DNA of 26,617 nt from Gnetum montanum (Eukaryota; Streptophyta; Gnetopsida; Gnetales; Gnetaceae): positions 155,469-182,085 of the forward strand of contig MNCI01017493.1 of NCBI GenBank assembly GCA_015680685.1, written 5' to 3'. This document shows positions 19,641 to 26,617 of this stretch, in pieces (position 1 is the stretch's first letter; each line of letters begins with the position of its first letter). Under the pieces are notes generated by a model that worked only from the letters and a program-made list of their open reading frames with translations, did no database searches and was not told the origin of the DNA. A program made the position numbers and the translations under genes.

Positions 19641-20626
19641 GAACTATTTGCCTTTTGTACTAATAATGTGTTAGGAATTTTTGAGAAGTAAACTTGCCTT
19701 TCGGATATTGGGGATTTTTATTTTTTAGTTACAGGCATGTGAACTATATTCAGAATCACCTCTTTCATTTCATTAAAGTGTAGGAGATCATACATCAAAA
19801 TGTTGACTTTAACTCTTTCTAAATCCTCAACTAGATCATAAGTCTTATGTACATCTTTGGCTTCTTATTAAGGTGGGGCTCTTCTAGGTAGAGAAGGGGA
19901 GTTTGGTTATTGCGAGGCATTTACTTGAGATGGCTCAATTTGGTTGTTTTTATTGTTTTGACTAGGAACTCTTCTATTTGGGGGTGTATAAGGATTATTC
20001 CTAGTTTGTTTCTGTGTTGTGTTCACAATGTCACTAAGTCTACAGTAGTGAGTGTTATGTGGGTTGGGGTCACTTACCATAACTTGTTCTAATGAGGAAA
20101 CCTCTTCATTTTCTATTTCATGAGGTATATTAAGGACCATAACAAGGGGTTTCCCATTTTGTTGACTATGGGCATTATCATCATATAATGCCAAGAATTA
20201 AGGACAAATCCTCTTAGAATGTTGCCTCATGTTATGGAGACAACAATAATCATCATTAACTGATGAACTTAGCTTTTTCGGTTATATGGGATCTTTGTTG
20301 TTGTTCCACTTTAATTCAACTGCTTCATTTGAAAGTTTCTACAATGAAGTTAATATCTGGGTCATCTAGTTTTGAGTTTGAGTTGGGGGTTCAACAAGAT
20401 TAGATATCCTATTTTGGTTTATGATGGATTGAATTAAGGCCTTTGATTGGTCATTATTCAAACTAGTGTTAAATGGTAGGAATGAAGAAAATGTGGGTCC
20501 TTGAGAGTAATTGTTTAAAGGTTGAGTTAATTGAAAGGAGGAAGAAATTTGAAACATAGTATTGGTTGTTGGGAAAGTTGGTAGAGGTGGAGGGCTAGAT
20601 TGCATGGGATTACTAACACACATCAT
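19641..20626 (-). pseudogene. Unit A: gag C-terminus with zinc motif, and linker
   Basis: The - strand frame is the same as in gag and protease. It carries a Ser/Pro/Asn-rich part (QSSPPPLPTFP, NDQSKALIQSI), then a zinc-binding motif, then NPYTPPNRRVPSQNN, then YDLVEDLERVKVNILMYDLL, a word that typically precedes this type of protease. The parts are split by TAA and TAG stops at likely Gln positions (20198-20200, 19904-19906 and others). The composition is that of a nucleocapsid tail. Confidence 0.72.
20204..20245 (-). pseudogene. Unit A: C-x2-H-x4-H-x4-C zinc motif
   Basis: The residues CCLHNMRQHSKRIC give Cys, two residues, His, four residues, His, four residues, Cys. This CHHC spacing (of the type CxFHxxxGHxTxxC) replaces the usual CCHC knuckle in some plant Ty3/gypsy gags and binds RNA. 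All four ligands are kept. A TAA lies two codons after the last Cys. Confidence 0.7.
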
Positions 20627-20662
20627 TTCGAATTGGGTTTAAATGCTATTCATGAGGGTAAT

Positions 20663-21222
20663 TTATTCTAACTTGATGGACATTTCTCCTTGTATTTCTA
20701 TTATATTGAGATTAGATTTAATGGCATAGGCAAAGAATGATTCAATGGTGGACAAGTAAAAATTGAGGATGCCATTAGGTTGTGGATGCATCTCATTTGA
20801 CTCATAGGCAAGTTGATGGAGGAATCCTAAGTTGTAGTCTTCAACATTTTCTCTAGGTATTTTCCTTAAGCTTGTAAAATTTCTTGATGATATGGTTGGG
20901 CTAGTGAACTTGTTGAATTGAAGCAAGAACCTATTTTTGAATTCTTACCATGAGTCAATGAAGGCATTAGAGAGCATCAAAAACCATTGGTGGCTTTGAT
21001 CCTAAAATTTTTCATAAATACCCTACATGCTACATCATGTTATACAATGTTATGGGTGCCTAGCAAGGTTTCGAAGCATTATATATGTTGGCGGGAATCA
21101 CTAGTAGGGATTGTGGGATCATAGAACAAATTTACATCTTAGAGTGATTTTGTGATGTCATGATAATTGGCGAAGTTGAAGAGATTGCTCACCAAAGGAT
21201 CCAAGGGTTGATTGGCTGCCAT
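20663..21222 (-). pseudogene. gag: Unit A: gag
   Basis: A likely start ATG is at 21222-21220 (MAANQPLDPLVSNLFNFAN). The core reads VACRVFMKNF, then SHQWFLMLSNAFIDSW-stop-EFKNRF, then FNKFTSPTISSRNFTSLRKI and RENVEDYNLGFLHQL. This matches the plant gag pattern of WF--L----I-SW-EF--F, followed by L---P-E---DY---F. A one-base frameshift near 21000 separates the N-terminal part from the core. Stops lie at expected Gln positions. Gag starts about 350 bp downstream of LTR1. Confidence 0.77.
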
Positions 21223-21573
21223 CCTAGTTCTAGTTCTCCTAGGGATGGAACTTGGGAAGTGTAAAGCTCATTGTTTCCTTAGTGTAAAGTGATAGGTAAT
21301 TGGTCAATTAGGGGCAAAGGAGAGTTCACTTATAAAAGTAAAATTACAAAACATGAATGTTAAAATAAAGCTATAAAATTAAGTAAAAGGGAAAAAAGTA
21401 CAACAATATTTTTTTTACAAAGAAAAAAAACTAAAATATGCTATTTAAAAAAATAATTTTTTTAAAAATAAATGTATGAAATTGTAATAAATGAAAAATT
21501 TTAGGAAAATAAATTTAAAATTCAATAATCAAATAAAACCACCTTACCAAAGTTAGGACTCAAGTAAGGAACA
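21223..21573 (-). other. Leader of unit A
   Basis: This AT-rich leader lies between LTR1 and the gag ATG. It includes A-rich runs (about 21390-21540 on the + strand). Directly after LTR1 the - strand reads TGTTCCTTACTTGAG. It has no TGG start and I cannot match it to a tRNA 3' end, so no PBS is called here. CpG is rare, unlike in LTR1. Confidence 0.5.
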
Positions 21574-22292
21574 TGATGAGTGGCGAGGTACCCCTACACT
21601 CAACCATACGAATACGAGCGTTCTCATGCGTGATCTGGTCAAACTCCGCAGACAGACTAGTTGTGGCACCTAGACAGTTATCCTTAGGTCATAGTTCACT
21701 ATCTTCCCACATGGACTAGTATTATATTTGTCACATATGGTTTAGTCCAGAGTGAGGTGTATGATGTGGTTCCTAATCTAATGCTACTCCTGAAGGCAAT
21801 GGAAAGTAACATTAACTAAGCTAAGGGAGAAAGGGTAAGAGAATCTAATCTAGCCTAAGTGCGATGAGCATCCATTCCTTGATCATCCGTATAAATCTTG
21901 GACTTCGCGCACGACTACCACTCAGATTACCAAGTGTAGATCCTGGGTACGCCACTAGGCTACCAAGTAGTCACACTTAAATGCTCGTGATCAAGTCGTA
22001 CTCATTCCGTGGTTTAACATGAGATAAGGGCAAGAGAGGCTAATTAGGAAGGCAATAAATAAAAATTAAATAAATAAATAAAGTGAATTTTGCAATGATG
22101 AAGTAATCTCGATCTTTATTGGTGATCATGTGCATGTCCAAGTACGTCACACTTGAATAAAGGATGCCATACAATTACATTCACCACATTGCGGGCAAAC
22201 ATGGGAAAAATAATCTATCTCTAGAGGGATGAAACTGCCAGATTTTCACTACAATCTAACCTATTATTATGAAACAAGGGAGAGCCACTTCT

Positions 22293-22300
22293 TATTTATA
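22293..22300 (-). promoter_or_regulatory. TATA box of LTR1
   Basis: TATAAATA on the - strand within GTCTATAAATAAG. It is about 105 bp from the LTR start and 171 bp before AATAAAG (22120-22114). A cluster of GATATCA words lies directly upstream. Confidence 0.65.
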
Positions 22301-22307
22301 GACATTC

Positions 22308-22398
22308 GTGATATCATGTAGCCGATATTGTGGGGGATGTGATATCATAGCGGACGTGATATTGTGTATGCAATATCGCAGCCCATGTGATATCACAT
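22308..22398. promoter_or_regulatory. Cluster of GATATC/ATATTG half-palindromes in LTR1 U3
   Basis: Within about 90 bp upstream of the TATA box lie GTGATATCAT (22308), CGATATTG (22323), GTGATATCAT (22339), GTGATATTG (22356), CAATATCG (22371) and the perfect 14 bp palindrome ATGTGATATCACAT (22385-22398). The words are on both strands and nearly evenly spaced. A role in transcription-factor binding is an inference. Confidence 0.6.
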
Positions 22399-22405
22399 CC
22401 CATCA

Positions 22406-22435
22406 TACCCCCACAACTAAATAAAAACTCATCCT
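22406..22435 (-). promoter_or_regulatory. Polypurine tract and 3' end of unit C
   Basis: On the - strand CTCGAGGATGAG, then a T-rich run, then GTTGTGGGGGTA lead into LTR1. The GAGGAYGAG-T-rich-GGGGG arrangement is common right before the 3' LTR in plant Ty3/gypsy elements. It indicates that the DNA to the right is the inside of an LTR element. Confidence 0.65.
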
Positions 22436-22561
22436 CGAGTTACAGTGATTACACAGTGGATAGGTTTGGAATTATTAAATGGGAAAAGATATGGGATGAT
22501 GCCGCAGTATGGGAAGAAAACACAACACACAAAATATGCTACAACTACAAAAATTTGGAAC

Positions 22562-25326
22562 TCATGTAGTTCCTAGTGGCAGTGGCTCCTCCATTAGTGC
22601 CTTCCCTTTGTCTTGTGCTCTAGGTTTTGAGGCTTGATGGAATTGAAGTATGGTCTGGAGCTTCTCCTCTTCAGTCTGAGGGTCTTGTGCTATCCATGCT
22701 AGTGTTCCAATGTTTGATGGAGTCTGCACCTCCCACAAACAAGGTAGTTGTGGAAACATTTGGTTGGCCTTAACATACCAAGCTGTGAACACCCGTCGTT
22801 CCTTCTCCTAGGCTATGGCTTTGTTCTTGTACTTGTGAGGGTCCGTTAGCCGTCGAGCCAAGTCAGTTGCGACATACTTCTGTCCTTGGTAGCTAGCTTT
22901 TACCACCTCAAGTTTATAATTTGCAACATTTAGTTTTTCCACCAGCTTCTTGCACTCTGCAAATTTTTCTTTGTATTTAATGTGGATGGTTGCTACCTGC
23001 TGCTCGAGCTCTGACCTTAGGTGCCCTACCGTTAACATGACAAGGTTGGCATATCTTAGATTTTCCAACTCCATGTACTCTGTCAAGTCCTGAATCTGCA
23101 GGTCCCAATTCTTAACTTCCGTTTGGTGGACGAAGGCATATGTGTCCAATATGGCCTGCCAATCAGTGTGTTGAGCACTAATAGTGTTGATTTGGGCCTT
23201 GGCCATATGGATCTCCTTCTCTAGGATCTATTTGTACATTCCCACCTAATCACAGAAATTCTCCTTTAGCTTCTCATGTCGTTTAGCCTCATTTTGCCAC
23301 ACGCTTATCTCAATTGCTAACTTTTGATGAATAGCGTGTACCTCCTCCATCGAGAGGGTTCGATTTTCTCTAGCTAAATAGCTTACGTATCCATTGACCT
23401 GGATAAATTTTTCTTGTAATTGATGAAAGTGTTCATCGAGAGCACTCTTTTGCTTTTCTACAGTGGTCAACCGAAGATTGTTAGTCACAAACTATTTATT
23501 TTCTTCTTGCAAGGCTTTGAGTGTCTTAAGATGCACATGAGTTTGCGCCTATGCTGCAGAGGCATCCCAAATAGCTGTCTCCTTTTCTTCCACCACCTTT
23601 TTATTCTCTACGATTAATCTTGTTAACCGCTCAGTTCTAAATTTTTCTAGCTGGTCTATGGGAACAAATTACAGAGGGTCCCGCTATGCTACTTGTAAGG
23701 CCACGAGCTACTCTTGTAGTTTCTGCACTTCAGCTTCAGCATGCTCGGCCCTCACTTTGAATAAGACCAGCTTCCCCTTTGTGGAAATGAAGTCTGACTG
23801 AATTGCTATTACATCCTGAGGGATGTCAAATAGGGATGTCATTACTTGTCCTATTTGAAGCAATCGATCAAGCACATCCTCATGTTCTGCAAGAGTCATT
23901 GAGGTTCCATCCAGATTTTGAGCATCCCATGCTCCTGAGAGATTTGCCGGTGGCACAACAGGTACGTTGAAGGATTCTTTGATGTGATCTATGACCACTT
24001 CTACAACTCCCGTGGCATTCTGGTGTTGCATAACCACCACGATGGCCCCTTCACCAGTCTCTAACTGCACTTGGAAAGATGTTGTGTTTCCTGAGATCTG
24101 TTATGACCATCTACTTTCCCCTCCTCTTGTGTGAATGGAGACTTTGCCCCTTGTGCGATCCAACGAAATAGTAGGCTACCTAGCATCATTGATGACACGG
24201 AAGAGGTTTGCCTCATCATGACTTTCCCAATTGACCATCTCAGCGATGGTCCTCAAATGGCTCATCAACAGTCTGTAGTCTTACAGTGGTGGCGGCTGAT
24301 CCTAGCCTATGCTAGGTCCTACTTCTTGTTATTGGTTGGGACCTATGGCTGGAGGTTGACTGGGTTCAACCATCTATTCTTCTTCTTGTTCAAGTCCAAG
24401 CTCCTCGCTAGTGCTTTTTCTTGGAGCTGGCGCTTTAAGAAATTCAGCATATGAAGCACTTTAAGCTTTTGGAAGGATGTCATTGGTGTATCCCCGAATA
24501 CCAACATGTTGAGAAGCTTTCTGATAAGACAGGGGAAAGGCAGTGCCATCTTCCCTATCTTCCGTTCTTCGAACCACCTTAGGATCTTCATGAAATATAA
24601 ATGGGATAGGTTAGCATTAACCTTTCCCATCAACACTGCACATCCTCTAGCCACATACATTGATATTCTTTTGAGGCCCTTTGTGGGGAAGAGGTGATAT
24701 GTTTCAATTTTTAAGTAAACTCTCTCTTCTATCGTCAATTCACCAAATGCTTTGTCTCTGCCATAAGCCTTCTTCAACTAATCCTTTCGTACATCAGGGT
24801 CTAAACGGGTGGATAACCGAGCAACCTGGGGCCTTGTATTTGGAAGGTTTAACACTTCTGAAATTGTCTGCATAGAGAAGTCAACTGTCACACCACAAAT
24901 ATTAACAGTGGTGCCTTGCTCCCTATTGTGCCAAAACTGGTATGTCTCTCCTAGGTACCAGGCACCGCTTTCAAAGAGGACAAGCCATAATGGGGATCCT
25001 TTGAAGTGATCCCTAATGGCCTCAGGAGCAAACTCTATGAATGATTCAAAGTTCAATTCGACAATCACCGCAGTGAATATGGACTTCTCATAGATGGCCT
25101 GAACACAATCTTTGGGCAACGTGAGTTGTTGTCCCAATTCAGGCACTGTAGTAGCTCCTCCTTCTACCTACCCAAACAGTCTGGTAGGAGGTTCATCTTG
25201 ATGAATACTGAATGATTGCTCCTCCTGTTCTGCATGTTGTTCGGCAGAACCTTGTCTTCTACCTCTCTGAGCTCGTTTGCTTCCACCTTGGGTAGGACCT
25301 TCCTGTTGTCCACGTTTCAGGGCCAT
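22562..25326 (-). pseudogene. Unit C: plant-transposon-like domain plus coiled coil
   Basis: A broken ORF of about 920 codons. ATG is at 25326-25324, directly after a splice-acceptor-like GATTGCAG. The N-terminus is Gly/Arg/Gln-rich (RGRRQGSAEQ). From about residue 60 comes a domain with FAPEAIRDHFKGSPLWLV, YQFWHNREQGTTVNICG, VTVDFSMQTISEVLNLPN, then LFPTKGLKRISMYVARGC and LPFPCLIRKLLNMLVFG. This resembles the 'putative plant transposon protein' family. A Pro/Gln/Glu-rich linker follows, then a long heptad-rich part (LRSELEQQVATIHIKYKEKF, LVEKLNVANYKLEVVKAS). Stops include TAG 25170-25168 and TAG 24780-24778, both likely former Gln. A one-base shift near 24450-24490 splits it into two frames. 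The end TGA at 22564-22562 may be genuine. No signal peptide or membrane segment was seen. Confidence 0.7.
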
Positions 25327-25728
25327 CTGCAATCACACGAGCCAAGCGTTATTAAGGTTTTTTTTAAAGTTAAGTTATACCTTAATTAAAGATCTTATGT
25401 TATCACATGTGATAGTGCCTGAAATTTTGTAATAATGAGTCCTGTGACTTAGGTGGTTTCCATTTTAGTATCCTGGTATACCTCGGGATTAAATGATTTT
25501 TAGGCATAATTATTCTAAGTGTTACAGTTAATTACCCTAATTGATGTCCTTTGGGCAATGATAAATTTCAAAAAATTTAAGCACTTTTCGGCAAGTGTCC
25601 CTCCCCCATGACTAAGCTGAACACTTTGGGTTCAAGTAGGTTCAAACGAAATTAAAATCAGAGTACAAGCGAGCGAGATATAGTGAGAAAAGCAAGGGTC
25701 ACACAATCACAAGTCACAGAGAAAAATT
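25327..25728 (-). other. Spacer upstream of the unit C ORF, possible intron
   Basis: About 400 bp of AT-rich, non-coding DNA on the - strand. It ends in GTGTGATTGCAG immediately before the ATG at 25326, a good match to a plant 3' splice site. A weak TATA-like word, ACTATATCTC, lies near 25675. A donor could not be placed with confidence: the best candidate, AG/GTCAAT near 25760, would break the frame. It could be a 5' UTR intron or a spacer. Confidence 0.45.
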
Positions 25729-26617
25729 TCAAAAAATTCCCAGATAACGAATTGACCTACTATGATGTTTAAGACTGTTAGATGGTATGCAAGGATTGGA
25801 TTTTCGCTCTCCATGTCTGTGTTCATTGGGCCGTATGATTGTTGGAGTGTGAGTTGGTGGCCCTGATGAAGTTACATGAGGCATTGGGTTTGAAGGTAAG
25901 GGTGCACCACAGTGTGGGACTTGTGCTGAGTTGGAAGATGTAGTGGCCTCAGAATTTTTTTGTTCCTTCTTACAACCATGTTTAAAGAAAGGACGCTTTT
26001 GATGTTGAGGAGGCTTTTCACTACTATTAGTAGCATTAGTACAAGTAGTGTTCATGGGTTGTTGTTGTGGTGTAGGCACCTTAGGAATAGTTGGTGGCAC
26101 TATGGAAGGAGGGAAAGGATGAGAATGTTGAAAGTTAGGAGGAGTATAAGGTACACAAGGTGGTGGTTGTGTTGGAGGCATGGGTTGATAGTATTGAGGA
26201 GAATGGTAATGTGGTGAGACAGAGTATGTTGGCCCAGTTGCAGAAACAAGATGTTGAATAAGATAAGAATTTGGATTCAGATGATAGGAAGGGTGTCTCT
26301 AGTCTAAGGGTGGATTCCCCCACAACTACTATGATCGAACACGGTATCTCTGTACAAACTCTAGATGTAACGTGTTTCCCCAATGCTCATGTAAATGTAA
26401 CAATATTGGGCATTGGCCCTTGGGGTGATCGTATACGCAGATGTTGCATTCATACATATGATTAGCAGTTGAGTGCTTATTTCCTTCATTCTTTTTCTCT
26501 GAATGTCTAATGTTTTGTCCTGCTTCTTGGGTTTTCAAAACTCTATCTACAATATTGTTGATAAATTCTCCACACTTTTGATACGTCCATTCCAACATCT
26601 TATTGATCTTTTCCTCG
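25729..26617 (-). pseudogene. Unit C: gag-like region with zinc knuckle, partial
   Basis: One frame on the - strand runs from the window edge to TGA at 25731-25729, with two internal TAGs (26331-26329 and about 26303). It carries WTYQKCGEFINNIVDRVL, then CNICVYDHPKGQC (26410-26448), then a Pro/Gln/Ser-rich tail (PPTQPPPCVPYTPPN, PTPQQQP). The Cys/His spacing C-x2-C-x3-H-x4-C is a knuckle type seen in some plant gag proteins. The amino-terminal part lies beyond the window. It is in the same frame as the ORF at 25326, but a stop and 400 bp separate them. No protease, RT or integrase lies between. Confidence 0.62.
26410..26448 (-). pseudogene. Unit C: C-x2-C-x3-H-x4-C knuckle
   Basis: All four ligands are present in CNICVYDHPKGQC. 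The block follows a His/Lys/Asn-rich stretch and precedes the Pro-rich tail. Spacing is one residue shorter than the retroviral C-x2-C-x4-H-x4-C box. Confidence 0.6.

Larger units (their letters stand above)
21574..22405 (-). mobile_element. LTR1, 832 bp, between units C and A
   Basis: On the - strand it starts TGATGGGATGTG at 22405 and ends CACTCATCA at 21574. The ends TGATG and CATCA form a perfect 5 bp inverted repeat. A purine tract precedes it. The TATA box is at 22300-22293 and AATAAAG at 22120-22114, about 171 bp later, almost the spacing in LTR2. The R-U5 part aligns with LTR2, but U3 is only about 100 bp against about 650 bp. CpG is frequent (over 20 by eye), so this LTR is probably young. 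It is the 3' LTR of unit C and in position also the 5' LTR of unit A. Confidence 0.82.

Noticed and set aside
21555-21573. Primer-binding site after LTR1
   Set aside because: The sequence TGTTCCTTACTTGAG lacks the TGG start and matches no tRNA 3' end that I know.
24131-24454. Open frame on the + strand
   Set aside because: It is antisense to the unit C ORF, whose - strand reading has domain-like words; the + reading has none.
22562-25326. Envelope-like protein
   Set aside because: The position fits an env-like ORF, but no signal peptide or hydrophobic membrane segment was found. The content is a transposon-like domain and coiled coil.
22562-25326. Host myosin- or kinesin-like coiled-coil gene
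   Set aside because: No motor domain is present, the ORF is broken by stops, and it ends next to a polypurine tract and LTR.
1-26617. tRNA or rRNA genes
   Set aside because: No cloverleaf-like box A/box B pair and no rRNA-like conserved block was noticed on either strand. A tRNAscan or Rfam search would settle it.

Overview
This window looks like intergenic DNA from a seed plant, made almost entirely of old, broken Ty3/gypsy LTR retrotransposons. I see no intact host gene, no rRNA or tRNA gene and no CRISPR array. The plant call rests on several points. There are reverse transcriptase plus integrase blocks of the Tat/Ogre-like type with a second RNase H. There is a primer-binding site that matches, apart from decay, the 3' end of plant tRNA-Asp. 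The gag and protease types are plant ones, and one ORF resembles the 'putative plant transposon protein' family. No species can be named from the sequence.

The left half (about 1-12.3 kb) reads on the + strand. Two diverged copies of the same pol region lie in direct orientation about 7.93-7.95 kb apart: copy 1 at about 1.62-5.12 kb and copy 2 at about 9.59-12.24 kb. Copy 1 runs from RT through RNase H, a second RNase H and integrase to the integrase C-terminus. Copy 2 stops abruptly at the start of the integrase core. Both are full of stops and frameshifts. Different tandem arrays sit around them: about 195 bp units at 1-1020, 29 bp units at 5154-5386, two units of about 175 bp at 6553-6835, 34 bp units at 6863-6998, about 170-200 bp units at 7740-8440, and a degenerate CATTTGACC-like tract at 8.5-9.5 kb.

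The right half (about 13-26.6 kb) reads on the - strand. From right to left it holds unit C, LTR1, unit A, LTR2 and unit B. Unit C (26617 down to 22562) has a gag-like region with a zinc knuckle, then a long broken ORF with a plant-transposon-like domain and coiled coil. LTR1 is 22405 down to 21574. Unit A (21222 down to 18421) has gag, zinc motif, protease and an integrase C-terminus, but no RT, RNase H or integrase core. LTR2 is 18308 down to 16912 and is followed by a tRNA-Asp-like PBS. Unit B (about 16650 down to 13190) has gag, protease and the first part of RT. Each LTR has a polypurine tract on one side and a leader on the other, so each looks shared between neighbouring units. A 245 bp piece containing the start of LTR2 recurs in inverted orientation at 12243-12487, exactly where pol copy 2 breaks off.

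Most stops fall at codons expected to be Gln, Arg or Trp and are explained by C-to-T or G-to-A changes, as in long-methylated, silenced DNA. LTR1 is much richer in CpG than LTR2 and the left half, so it is probably the youngest part. The most unusual item is unit C: an LTR-bounded unit whose 3' ORF next to the polypurine tract is neither pol nor a recognisable envelope.
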